A DNA stretch of 57,264 bases, taken from Myxococcaceae bacterium. GTDB taxonomy: Bacteria; Myxococcota; Myxococcia; Myxococcales; Myxococcaceae. Each line of letters opens with the position of its first letter. Position 1 is the first letter of the stretch. The notes beneath the pieces are model-generated. The model had not been told where the DNA came from and did not search any database. It worked only from the letters and a program-made list of their open reading frames with translations. The translations under genes were made by a program, and so were the position numbers. The stretch spans positions 1-57,264 of the forward strand of contig JAFGNZ010000118.1 in the NCBI GenBank assembly GCA_016926755.1. Reading direction: 5' to 3'. This document shows, one piece after another, positions 27,664 through 36,054 of the stretch.

Positions 27664-28401
27664 TCAGGAGGGTGGGGGCCTGAGCAGCCCCGCCCGGTCG
27701 AGCAGCTCTCGCACGCGCAGGCCCAGGGCGATGTGCTCGGGGTTGGAGGCGGTGAAGCGCTCGGGGGTGAGGGTGATGAGCGTGCCCAGCGAGCCCACTG
27801 GCTCGATGCGCACGGGCGCGGGGAGCGGAGGCACGGTGCCCCGACGGTGCGCGAAATACGTTATCCAGCCCACGCGCGCATCCCCTTTCTGAGCCTTGGG
27901 GATAAGCTCCATGGCGTGAGTGGTGCTCGCTACGCCCCAGTCAGGATCCCACGCCAAGGCCATGCTTGCGAGTACCTGCCCTAACGCGGTGGCACTGAGC
28001 ATTCGCTCTGCCACTTCACCTTCTCTGGGTGGATGCAGCAAGCACACGTTGCTCACCCATTCGGTGTAGACACCGCAAGTGATGTCCAAGGTCGTTGCCT
28101 TGGCATCAGGCCGCTGACTCCAGACATGAAGACTGAATCCGAGGTCATCGATGACGGAGCTGTCGAGATCCGCTCGGTTCCTTCCGTGGAGAAGAAGCTT
28201 CTTGAGTTCTTCTCGATCATCCACGCGCACCGGATGACCTGGCGAGCCACGGGCTGCTCGGCCTTTTCGATACCATTGGCCGAGCGACGCATCACACTGC
28301 GCCAACATCTGAAAGAAGAGTTCTGCGCGCCGGGCGCACTCACCCGCATCCTCACGCCGAGCCCCCCAGTATGCACCCACGTAGTGGACTTCCTCCTGCA
28401 T
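27664..28401 (-). CDS. Immunity protein, Imm52 family, cognate to the upstream toxin
   Basis: A 245-residue cytosolic protein. Its N-terminal YVGAYWGARREDAGECARRAELFFQMLA and the following SLGQWYRKGR motif are those of the Imm52 family, which pairs with restriction-endonuclease-fold toxins. The C-terminal half has the LGTLITLTPERFTASNPEHIALGLRVRELLDRAG tail. It lies 10 bases downstream of the toxin gene on the same strand, the classical toxin-immunity order. The first two thirds of the gene are visibly less G+C-rich than the surroundings, as is the 3' end of the toxin gene, consistent with the pair being exchanged as a unit. It should bind and block the nuclease tip. Confidence 0.88.
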   Translation of the reverse strand: MQEEVHYVGAYWGARREDAGECARRAELFFQMLAQCDASLGQWYRKGRAARGSPGHPVRVDDREELKKLLLHGRNRADLDSSVIDDLGFSLHVWSQRPDAKATTLDITCGVYTEWVSNVCLLHPPREGEVAERMLSATALGQVLASMALAWDPDWGVASTTHAMELIPKAQKGDARVGWITYFAHRRGTVPPLPAPVRIEPVGSLGTLITLTPERFTASNPEHIALGLRVRELLDRAGLLRPPPS

Positions 28402-28411
28402 GACCCATTCC

Positions 28412-29848
28412 CTACGGTATTGGCGGCGTGTGGACGATCTGGATGTTCTCTATGCCTGCTCGGTCGAAGTAGCTGCGAAGAATGTCGACCATTTCGCGCT
28501 CGGCCATGTGCCAATAGACTGGGGTACCACGGGCTGCTTTCGATTGCCGCGCGGCCTGATCGAGGAGTTTCTGGAAGTTCCCTGATGCTTTGTACCAGTC
28601 CTCAGGCTGTCGATCCTTCTTGAAGAGCTTGCGGTAGCCTGGCCCCTTGGCCTCCTTCAGCACACCCGCATTGAAGCCGTCGTACTCCACCTTGCCGATG
28701 AAGTAGACCTCGTCGGCAGAGCGGCCGGTGATCTGCTCCTGGTAGCGCCTGGAGCGCTCGGAGCCAGAGAACTTCTTGCGCCTCCACTCACCAGGGCCCT
28801 TCGCTGGGGTGGCTCTTCGTTCGCCACCCGGAGCCCTCTCCGCAGTCATGAGGACGTAGACGGCACCGGCGCCCGTGCCCAGCGCCTTCGCCGTGGCGCC
28901 CACGGGGACCAGCACCTGCTCCACCGCCAGCGCTCCTTCGGCGCTCAGTGACAGCACCGGCAGCCGCGCTCCCGCTGTGCCGATGCGCGTCGCGGTGCCG
29001 GCCGCGCTCCCGTAGAGCATGAGCAGGTGCGTGGCCAACCGCGCCGCCTCTCGAATCTGCTCCTGCAACGGCAGCGCCGAGTAGCGCGCGAAGTACTCCG
29101 GCGAAGAGGCAATCAGCACCGCCACCGCCGATGGAAGCTGCTTCAAGCCCTCGATGCTGTGGATGGGCTCAGTGACGAGCTGGGCCAGCGCCAGCACCAT
29201 CTCCCCCAGCGCGTCCTCGGCTCCGTCCAGCGCGGCGTTGAACCAGTCGCGCTCCAGTCCCAGCTCTCCCAGCAGCGGGCCGGACCTCTGCAGTGACTCA
29301 TCCACCGGGTAGAAGACTCCGCCCCTGTCCCAATAGAAGGCTCCCACCTCGAACTGGCCTGCCATGAGCCTGCCCTCACGCAGCTCCACGCGACCCATTC
29401 GCTGCAGAGGCCTCCCCGTGACAGCGCTCACCAGGTAGCCGTCTGGGCGCATCACCACCAGAAACTCAAAGGGGCGCGTGCGCTTCAACACCTCCGCATA
29501 CGGCACCTCCTCACCCGCGCCGAGCACCTGCCGCAGCACGACGACAAGAGCGCGCCGTGGGCCAAAGCTCTGGAGGGTGGTTCGTGTACCCGCCAGGGCC
29601 TCCCACATCCCCTGCGCCTCATCGGTCTCCAGCGCTTCGCCCACCTCAAGCCTGGAGCCCTCCTCCAGGCCAGCGGCTCGCTGCAGCCGTTGAAAGCTGT
29701 CCGCCTGTTCCCAGAAGCCGAAGCCACCCCCGTCATCCAACTGCCTCTCTGCGTGTCGCCTCAGAGCGCCACTCGTGACGCACCCCGCCAACGACAGCGC
29801 GACTCCCAACAAGAGGATGTAGCGAGCCACGGTGGACGTGATGAGCAT
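28412..29848 (-). CDS. Lipoprotein polymorphic toxin with C-terminal Tox-REase-5 nuclease (SitA-like)
   Basis: A 478-residue lipoprotein: signal peptide to lipobox SLAGC (cysteine 23), with AGGAGGT before the ATG. The central region (about 45-335) carries the myxobacterial delivery-type segment RPDGYLVSAVTGRPLQRMG and GAFYWDRGGVFYPVDESLQ, plus a hydrophobic helical patch (about 215-335). The tip (about 350-478) is Tox-REase-5: YQEQITG, VEYDGF with D390, and LKEAKGPGY with E399 and K401, the D...ExK nuclease core. It ends with VYWHMAE and NIQIVHTPP. In Myxococcus, SitA lipoproteins of this design are passed between kin by outer-membrane exchange and kill recipients lacking the immunity gene. 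Delivery by that route is inference here. Base composition changes at the tip. Confidence 0.88.
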   Translation of the reverse strand: MLITSTVARYILLLGVALSLAGCVTSGALRRHAERQLDDGGGFGFWEQADSFQRLQRAAGLEEGSRLEVGEALETDEAQGMWEALAGTRTTLQSFGPRRALVVVLRQVLGAGEEVPYAEVLKRTRPFEFLVVMRPDGYLVSAVTGRPLQRMGRVELREGRLMAGQFEVGAFYWDRGGVFYPVDESLQRSGPLLGELGLERDWFNAALDGAEDALGEMVLALAQLVTEPIHSIEGLKQLPSAVAVLIASSPEYFARYSALPLQEQIREAARLATHLLMLYGSAAGTATRIGTAGARLPVLSLSAEGALAVEQVLVPVGATAKALGTGAGAVYVLMTAERAPGGERRATPAKGPGEWRRKKFSGSERSRRYQEQITGRSADEVYFIGKVEYDGFNAGVLKEAKGPGYRKLFKKDRQPEDWYKASGNFQKLLDQAARQSKAARGTPVYWHMAEREMVDILRSYFDRAGIENIQIVHTPPIP

Positions 29849-29873
29849 CCCGCACCTCCTGGAGGGCGTTGGA

Positions 29874-32495
29874 TCAGGGGCTGCTGAGAATTCGGACCTG
29901 GGAGCCGCTCAGCGCGCCGTTGGACACCGTCAGCGTCACCGTGCCGGGCTGTGGTGCCTTGAAGTAGAAGGCCGCCTCCGCCTGCGCCGTGGACAGCGCC
30001 ACCGTGCTCACCGCGGGCCCCGCACACTCCGGATCCGCGTGGAACGTGAGCCCCGAGGCCGCCTCCCCGCTCGCCGTGAGGTTGAACTCCTCCGGCGCGG
30101 GCTTCGACAGGTTGCCCTGGGCGTCCTGGCTCTGCACCACCACGCTCCCCGAGCACGCCCCTGCCGCCACTCCCTCGGGCGCCGTGAGGAACACCACCTG
30201 GGACGCCGCCCCCGCCAGCACGTCCACATCGAATGTCGCCCCCGGAGCCGTGTTCGGGTCGTACCCCTCCCCCGTGATGATGTTGGAGCTGATGAGGTTG
30301 CCAGTCCCGAGATCCGAGATCCCCGCCTGATACGCCGGGTTCGTCACCGCGCCGTTGTGCAGCGTGTTGTTGCGCACCCGGAGGTGCGTCGGCATCACAG
30401 GGCTGCCGCCGTTCGCCTCGGCCTGGTAGAGGTTGAGGCCCACGTCGTTGCCGGTCAGCGTGTTGCCCTCGAGGATCGCGTCCTGCACGAACGCGATGCC
30501 GAAGAGCGGCCCCCCCGCAACCAGGATGCCCGAGCCCGAGGCACTGCCTCCGGTATACGCGTGGCCCGTGAGCTGATTCCCCGTCACCTGCCCCGTCGCG
30601 CCGTCGCTGAGCTGGATGCCATTCTGCGCGATGTGGCCCACCGGCCCTGCCCCCGTCACCGTGTTGCTGGCGACGTGCACCTGCATCCGCCCGGCCAGTA
30701 AGAGGCCCGCCTTCTGGTAGCCGCTGACGCTGTTGCCCAGGAGCTCCACCTCCCGAGCCACGCTCGCGTCCGGGTTGCGCACCTCGATGGCGAACCCCTC
30801 CTGGCACCCCCACGGCACACCCGCTGGATTGTCGGCGACCCGCTGGTTCCTGGAGATGCCGGAGACCTCGCTCTCCACCACGGAGCCCGAGGCCCCCAGC
30901 AACCGGATGCCGGCCAGCCTTTCACTCCCCGCGGCGCACGGCCCCTCCGTCAGCAGCCCTTGCGCCCTCACCTTCACGTTGCGCACGTGGGCCGTCTCGC
31001 CCCGGTTGCGCAGGATGGCGCCGCCAAAGGTGCCTCCCACCGGATCCACCGCCGTGAGCACCCGCCCCGCACCGTCGAGCGTGAGCCCGTCCGGGATGAA
31101 CACCGGCGTGTCCGTGATGCAGTCGTCCTCCAGCGTGATCAGCTCCTGCCCGAGCCGGGCCTTACATTCCGGGTGGCCACAGGCAGGCCCGCTCCAGCTC
31201 ACCTCATAGCGGACGCGAATGCTGAGCCCCACCGAGTTGGTCACCGTGACTTCGATCGTGGGCATGACTCCCGACGGCACGCAGGACAGGGCCGTCCAGA
31301 GCACCTCGCTCGTGTCCCCCGTCTGCACGGGGACCCCCAGCGTGCCGGTGTTCGCCTTCCAGCCGAAGCTCAGCGTCCCACCCGATGGGTCCTCGGCCGA
31401 GATGCTCAGCTTCAGCAGCTCTCCGGGCGCGGCCGTCAGCGTCGTGGGCGAGGCAGCCACGATCGAGGGCGGCGTCCTGTCCCGCACGCACAGGCCCACC
31501 CCGTACCCCACCGCCCCACCGTACGCGTCCTCGACGCGCACCTGCACGATGCAGTTGTCGCAGGTCGCCGCCTCGGGCAGGGCGCTCGGGGTGAAGCGGA
31601 ACGCCGGGCCGGTGCCTTCCGCCCGGCTCCCTTCACAGCTCGCCGACCACGTATAGGTGAGCGCGTCACCCTCCTCGTCGGCCACGCCTTGAAGCTCCAG
31701 CGTCACCTCCTGCCCCACGGCGACGGTCTCCGCGGGGACCGCCACCAGGCGCCCGGCCTTCGGCCACCGGTTGAGCCGCACCGTCGTCCCGTCACTCAAC
31801 GTCCCCACGCCCGTGACGTCGAGGGTGAATGTCAGGGAGAGCGTCTCCTCGCCGGAGCCCACCACCAGCGTCAGCGTCCGCTGGCCGCCCGAAGCGGGGG
31901 CCGTCCACGTCGGTGATGCGGAGTGCGCATCATCAAAGGTGCCCGCGTCCGCCTCCCACGTGTACGAGAGCTCCTCCCCCGCATCCAGGCCACGCGCCAC
32001 GGCCCGAAGCTGGATCGCCCCCCCCGGCACCACCGAGGCCTTCGAGCCCACCACGGCCTCGATGAACGGCGGCGTGGGGGCCAACGGCGCCGTCGCGCCT
32101 GGCACTCCTCCCACCAGGAGGATCAACGCCGGCTGGTGCTGCTCGAGCGGCTCGCTGTCCACCTCGACGTCGAACTGCCGCGCCCCCGCCGCGTCGAAGG
32201 CCTCGATCCGGAAGGCGTAGCGCTGCCTCGCGGGGAGGGAGCGCAGCCAGCCCTGCCACACCGTCCCTTCACCTTCGAGCACCAGGGAGGAGGAGAAGAA
32301 GCTGCCCCGGGACGCGGTGGCCGTCACCCGCGCCACGGAGTCCGCCGGTACCGAGCGAGGCAGCACGAAGACCACTCGCGCCGAGCCCACCGGGCCCAGC
32401 TCCACCGGGGGAACCTCCGCCACACAGCCCGCCAGGGCCACCATCCACACCATGGCCCACGACGAAGAAAGGCGCCTGGCCTCTACCCGGATCAT
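29874..32495 (-). CDS. Cell-surface lipoprotein with Ig-like domains and a parallel beta-helix
   Basis: An 873-residue lipoprotein starting at an ATG with GGAGGTG upstream; lipobox ALAGC. After an N-terminal beta domain come two or three Ig/PKD-like domains (segments such as GEELSYTWEADAGTFDD, DALTYTWSAS, GGTLSFGWKAN). A right-handed parallel beta-helix (about 490-770) follows, with NNTL/NTVTG-type turns and a repeating pattern of NxVTGAGP, GNQLTGHAY and GNTLTGNDVGL. The C-terminal 100 residues form another beta-sandwich. Such proteins bind or cut polysaccharide, or act as adhesins; no catalytic residues are identifiable. It lies 25 bases upstream of the toxin gene on the same strand, so the toxin may be read from its transcript. 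Confidence 0.82.
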   Translation of the reverse strand: MIRVEARRLSSSWAMVWMVALAGCVAEVPPVELGPVGSARVVFVLPRSVPADSVARVTATASRGSFFSSSLVLEGEGTVWQGWLRSLPARQRYAFRIEAFDAAGARQFDVEVDSEPLEQHQPALILLVGGVPGATAPLAPTPPFIEAVVGSKASVVPGGAIQLRAVARGLDAGEELSYTWEADAGTFDDAHSASPTWTAPASGGQRTLTLVVGSGEETLSLTFTLDVTGVGTLSDGTTVRLNRWPKAGRLVAVPAETVAVGQEVTLELQGVADEEGDALTYTWSASCEGSRAEGTGPAFRFTPSALPEAATCDNCIVQVRVEDAYGGAVGYGVGLCVRDRTPPSIVAASPTTLTAAPGELLKLSISAEDPSGGTLSFGWKANTGTLGVPVQTGDTSEVLWTALSCVPSGVMPTIEVTVTNSVGLSIRVRYEVSWSGPACGHPECKARLGQELITLEDDCITDTPVFIPDGLTLDGAGRVLTAVDPVGGTFGGAILRNRGETAHVRNVKVRAQGLLTEGPCAAGSERLAGIRLLGASGSVVESEVSGISRNQRVADNPAGVPWGCQEGFAIEVRNPDASVAREVELLGNSVSGYQKAGLLLAGRMQVHVASNTVTGAGPVGHIAQNGIQLSDGATGQVTGNQLTGHAYTGGSASGSGILVAGGPLFGIAFVQDAILEGNTLTGNDVGLNLYQAEANGGSPVMPTHLRVRNNTLHNGAVTNPAYQAGISDLGTGNLISSNIITGEGYDPNTAPGATFDVDVLAGAASQVVFLTAPEGVAAGACSGSVVVQSQDAQGNLSKPAPEEFNLTASGEAASGLTFHADPECAGPAVSTVALSTAQAEAAFYFKAPQPGTVTLTVSNGALSGSQVRILSSP

Positions 32496-32633
32496 GTCTC
32501 GCACCTCCGGTCCGGTGCTCCGGGACCTGATCCACGATACCGGCGCGAGGCCCCGCGTCAAAAGACGCCTCACCGCTACATCCTCCGCGAGCCGTGAGCC
32601 GCGCCCGCGGGACGGCCCGGCTCAAGGAGCCGA

Positions 32634-33068
32634 TCAGACCGTGGCGAGCTGGTGGCTGCTGGACGGCCGGGAGACGGTGCGCCGCCGCATCGCGTCGCGA
32701 TCCGCCAGCAGCGCCATGAGCGCCTGCATCCGCGTCTCGTACTGGTTCACCGGGTAGCCGTGGAGCACGCCGCTGGTGCTGAGGAACATCCGCGTCATCT
32801 CGTCGCCGCCGTAGCTGAAGGCGCGCTGCGTGTAGCGCTCCAGCACCTCGCGCCGCGCCTGCCCGAAGAGGCGCCCCGCGGTGAACGTCACCTCGAGCCC
32901 TTCGAGATCAATCAGCAGATCCACCCTGCGGCCGAACGTCGACAGCTTCTCCTCCATGTCGGCCTTCCAGTGCTGCACGTCCGCGGCGCTCACCAGCAGG
33001 CACCGGGTGAAGTGCGCGTGCACCACATCGTTCTGGGGGTCGTACTCGAACGTCATCCTCCAGGACAT
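32634..33068 (-). CDS. Hypothetical protein, possibly STAS/SpoIIAA-like fold
   Basis: A 144-residue cytosolic protein from the ATG at 33068, which has GGAG upstream. It opens MSWRMTFEYDPQNDVVHAHFT and has the segment LSTFGRRVDLLIDLEGLEVTFTAGRLFGQARREVL. That alternation of strand and helix, with a DLLIDLEGL core, resembles SpoIIAA/STAS-like domains used in myxobacterial regulatory proteins, but no phospho-serine motif is convincing. The tail is Ser/Arg-rich. It is divergent from the methyltransferase gene, 242 bases away, and is probably monocistronic. Confidence 0.62.
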   Translation of the reverse strand: MSWRMTFEYDPQNDVVHAHFTRCLLVSAADVQHWKADMEEKLSTFGRRVDLLIDLEGLEVTFTAGRLFGQARREVLERYTQRAFSYGGDEMTRMFLSTSGVLHGYPVNQYETRMQALMALLADRDAMRRRTVSRPSSSHQLATV

Positions 33069-33310
33069 GGCTTCTCCTCTCCGAGAACCTTCGGTGGCCG
33101 CGCCCACGAACCCTGGAGACAGGTTGGCAGGGTGAGCCGGGTAGACAGTCAGAACCGTTACTTCCTGATTTGTATTTCTAGCTGGTTTTCAAAGTTAGAT
33201 CAACGGCGGCCGCCACCCACGAAGGCGCCGGAGGTGAGGTGGCTGGGGCATAATGTGCGCCCCATGTCCCTCCGCGGGTGGAGCGGCGCGGCCTGGGCGC
33301 GGAGGTGGTG

Positions 33311-34057
33311 ATGATCCTCGGAGAGGACGACACGAGGAGCGGGGCGGAGCGGCCCGAGCCACAGCGGACGGTGGAGTGCGCCGAGGCGGTGGAGTGGCTG
33401 TCGGGCCGAGCGCTCCTGGAGGGGTGCTCGGTCATCACCTCCCTGCCGGACGTGTCCGAGCTCCCCGCGCTCTCGCTGGCCGAGTGGAAGCGCTGGTTCA
33501 TCCACGCGGCGGCGCGGGTGATGGCGAAGGTGCCGGCAGAGGGCGTGGCCATCTTCTACCAGACGGACGTGAAGAAGGCCGGGGCGTGGGTGGACAAGGG
33601 CTACCTGATCAGCAGGGCCGCGGAGGAGGCCGGCTGCGAAGCGCTCTGGCACAAGGTGGTGTGCCGACGGCCTCCGGGCACGGTGACGTTCGGGCGCCCG
33701 GCGTACTCGCACCTGCTGTGCTTCTCGCGAGGCGTGCGCGTGGACCTGGGCCGGGCGACGGCGGACGTGCTGCCCGAGGCGGGCGAGGTGACGTGGACGC
33801 GCGGCATGGGCGTGCAGGCGTGCCTGGCCGCGTGCCGCTTCATCCTGGAGCACACGCCCACGCGCACGGTGGTGGATCCGTTCTGCGGCCACGGCACGGT
33901 GCTGGCGGTGGCCAACGCGCTGGGGCTGCACGCGGTGGGCGTGGAGCTCAGCCGCAAGCGCGCGAAGAAGGCGCGAGCCCTCCGCGTCACCCTGGACGCG
34001 GGCACCTTCACCCTCGCTGCCGCGCGCAATCAGCCAGGGCCCGAGGACGACTCCTGA
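33311..34057 (+). CDS. Conserved class I SAM-dependent methyltransferase, substrate unknown
   Basis: A 248-residue protein starting at an ATG with GGAGGT 5 bases upstream. The SAM-binding motif is at the C-terminal end (TVVDPFCGHGTVLAVANALG, with VGVELSRKRAKKAR), and the candidate catalytic loop comes earlier (CSVITSLPDVSELPAL). This circular order, with motif IV before motif I, is that of beta-class DNA/RNA amino-methyltransferases; TSLPD would occupy the DPPY position. Between them lie IFYQTDVKKAGAWVDKGYL and FGRPAYSHLLCFSRGVR. The family appears widely conserved in proteobacteria, from memory. An AT-rich CATAAT at 33249-33254 may be its -10 box. Confidence 0.83.
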   Translation: MILGEDDTRSGAERPEPQRTVECAEAVEWLSGRALLEGCSVITSLPDVSELPALSLAEWKRWFIHAAARVMAKVPAEGVAIFYQTDVKKAGAWVDKGYLISRAAEEAGCEALWHKVVCRRPPGTVTFGRPAYSHLLCFSRGVRVDLGRATADVLPEAGEVTWTRGMGVQACLAACRFILEHTPTRTVVDPFCGHGTVLAVANALGLHAVGVELSRKRAKKARALRVTLDAGTFTLAAARNQPGPEDDS

Positions 34058-34390
34058 CGCGAGCCGTGAGCCCAACCTCCGACTCGAGGGAGGGGCGGTG
34101 TCGACCCGGGTGCACTCGAAGGTGATGTCCTGCACCCTGGCCAACATTTGGCCTTCCCGGTGGTTTGACGTGTCTGTGGACGCCCGGTCTGATCACACGT
34201 GAGCGGAGAGAGAGCTCCTCTTCGCAGCAGCTGAGAGGGCGTGTGGTTTCGACAGCTGGACCCGGGGGGGGACCCAGCATGAAGCGTTTGGAGATCGACA
34301 TCCGTTCCTCCGCGCTCCTCGCAGGTATCGAGGTGCCCGGGCCTGGCGCCGCGCGGGGTTCCCCCCGGACTCAACACAAGGGAGCACCGC
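34058..34390 (+). promoter_or_regulatory. Long leader and candidate promoter of the isoprenoid-kinase operon
   Basis: No gene is visible in these 333 bases. A candidate promoter reads TTGACG (34165-34170), 17 bases, TCTGAT (34188-34193). Immediately overlapping its start region is the palindrome TCACACGTGA (34193-34202). The transcript would carry about 190 bases of leader, including a GCTGG...CCAGC stem (34255-34278) around a run of seven G. This arrangement looks like a regulated leader, though every element is by eye only. Confidence 0.35.
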
Positions 34391-34702
34391 ATGAGCAACC
34401 GCAGCAACAGCCAGGGCGTCGTCCACCTCCCCTTCGCCGCCGCCTTCGGAGCGTACCTCCGGCGCATCGGCGAGCTGGGGGCCGTGGAGGGGCCCAACGG
34501 CGCCGCCGAGCTCAGCCCCACGCTGCAGCCCATCGTGGCGGCGATGCACCATGTGCTCGCCGGCGGCGAGGTGCAGGTCCACATCGTGCAAAGCGGCCAG
34601 CCGGACATCTTCCAGGAGCTGCAGCAGCGCGCGGAGCAGGCCATCTCGGAGACCAACGCCCTCAACCACTCCCCGGGAACCCTGGTCGTCACCGCCGTAT
34701 GA
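34391..34702 (+). CDS. 103-residue hypothetical protein, first gene of the isoprenoid-kinase operon
   Basis: Starts at an ATG with AAGGGAG 8 bases upstream. It is a small soluble protein with no signal peptide, no cysteine and no tryptophan. The C-terminal half (VQVHIVQSGQPDIFQELQQR, then an AEQAISETNALNHSPGTLVVTA tail) looks well ordered and helical. Its stop codon overlaps the kinase start codon (ATGA), so it must be made in step with the kinase. The lack of Cys/Trp argues against it being a prenylated pheromone precursor like ComX. An accessory or adaptor role for the kinase is possible. I recognise no family. Confidence 0.72.
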   Translation: MSNRSNSQGVVHLPFAAAFGAYLRRIGELGAVEGPNGAAELSPTLQPIVAAMHHVLAGGEVQVHIVQSGQPDIFQELQQRAEQAISETNALNHSPGTLVVTAV

Positions 34703-36054
34703 GCCCGTCCTCGCGCCTCCAGGGAGTCCTCCGAGCCGCCTTCCGGCGCTGGGTCAACGCCCAGAGCGTCCAGGAGGTGCTGGCCGCCAGCAGCGTGGGC
34801 GCGTGGGTGGCGCTCGTCGCGCTGGTGCTGGTGATGCTGGCGGCCAGCCAGTGGGCGCCGGGCGCCGAGGAGTTCTTCGCCCTGCCGCTGGGCACCGCGC
34901 TGCTGTGCTTCACGCCCGCCCTGGTGGACTTCGCCTTCGCCCTGCTGCACCGCGAGCAGCAGCACATCGACTCGCGAGGGTGGCTGCTGGCGCTCATCGG
35001 CACCACGGGCCTCCAGTTCTTCGTCGCGAGCCTGATGGCGCTCTCCGCGCTGCCGGGGGCCACCGTCTTCGGCGCGCTCTTCCTGTTCACCGCCGGCTTC
35101 CACGGCCGACTCTTCCGGGTCACCCCCCGCACGCCCTTCCTCGCGCTGGGCACCGCGCTGGCGCTGGTGCTGGCGGCGGCCCTCTTCGCCCGGCGGGAGC
35201 ACGCGGCCCTCTTCGCCGTCATTGGCCCGGCGGCCCTCATGGCCGAGTTCTACCTGGGCACCTTCGCCGTCCAGCATGATCGCACCGCCGCGGAGGCGGA
35301 GCGGCTGCGCGCCGCCGTCCAGGCGCAGCTGCTGGAGCAGCAGGAGCGGGACGTGGGCCGCATGTCCCAGGCCCTCACGGAGATCATCAACCACAGCCAG
35401 GACATCCACGAGGCGCAGCTGGCGGCGGGCAGCGCCGCAGATCTGCTGGCGGGCCTGGTCGCGCGCAGCCAGGTCCTGGGCCGCGGAGAGCCGGCGAAGC
35501 TCGTCCGACAGCTCCACGAGAACCTCACCCACATCCGCGATCGCGTGATGGAGATCCACCAGAAGGGCCGCCTCCACGTCGGCAGTGATCCGGAGGCGGT
35601 GGACCTGGCACCGGTGCTGGACTCCGTGCGGCAGAGCATGGCCCTGCGCTTCCCCGAGGTGGACATCCAGGTGCAGGTGGACCGCGGCGAGCCGCTGCGC
35701 GCGTGGGTGCGAGGGGGTGTCACCACGCTGCGGCGCGTGGTGGACAACCTCGTTACCAATGCATGCGAGGGGGACGGCTTACGCGCCGCCGCGAGCGTGC
35801 GTATCTCCGCGCGCACCGAGCCCCTGAGCGGGAGGTTGGAGATGCTCATCGAGGATGATGGTCCCGGCTTTCCGCCGGAGCGGCTCGCGGTCCCCATCCA
35901 GGGGCTGTCCAGCACCAAGCCCCAGGGCACGGGGCTGGGGCTGTACACCAGCGAGTGCCTGATCCGTGCGAGCGGGGGGCTCCTGGAGCGCCAGAACGCC
36001 CAGGCGGGGGGCGCGGTGCTGCGCGTCCTGCTGCCCCGGGAGGTGCGCACATGA
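34699..36054 (+). CDS. Six-helix membrane sensor histidine kinase
   Basis: A 451-residue kinase. Six hydrophobic helices fill residues 25-190 (starting ASSVGAWVALVALVLVMLAA) with only short loops, so the sensor is the membrane domain itself, as in ComP, AgrC and CqsS. A helical linker and a phospho-acceptor region follow (QALTEIINHSQDIHEAQLAAG; His in INHSQD the likely site, although the motif is not the standard HExxxP). The ATPase is complete: N box VVDNLVTNACEGD, G1 IEDDGPGFPPERL and G2 GTGLGLYTSECLIRASGG. It starts by ATGA overlap with the 103-residue gene and ends by ATGA overlap with the isoprenoid-synthase-like gene. No response regulator is adjacent. Ligand is presumably lipophilic, possibly the product of the next two genes. 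Confidence 0.9.
   Translation: MSPSSRLQGVLRAAFRRWVNAQSVQEVLAASSVGAWVALVALVLVMLAASQWAPGAEEFFALPLGTALLCFTPALVDFAFALLHREQQHIDSRGWLLALIGTTGLQFFVASLMALSALPGATVFGALFLFTAGFHGRLFRVTPRTPFLALGTALALVLAAALFARREHAALFAVIGPAALMAEFYLGTFAVQHDRTAAEAERLRAAVQAQLLEQQERDVGRMSQALTEIINHSQDIHEAQLAAGSAADLLAGLVARSQVLGRGEPAKLVRQLHENLTHIRDRVMEIHQKGRLHVGSDPEAVDLAPVLDSVRQSMALRFPEVDIQVQVDRGEPLRAWVRGGVTTLRRVVDNLVTNACEGDGLRAAASVRISARTEPLSGRLEMLIEDDGPGFPPERLAVPIQGLSSTKPQGTGLGLYTSECLIRASGGLLERQNAQAGGAVLRVLLPREVRT

Noticed and set aside
34391-34702. A ComX-like prenylated peptide precursor
   Set aside because: The protein has no tryptophan or cysteine and no processing signal, so it cannot be prenylated in the known way; it is kept only as an operon member.
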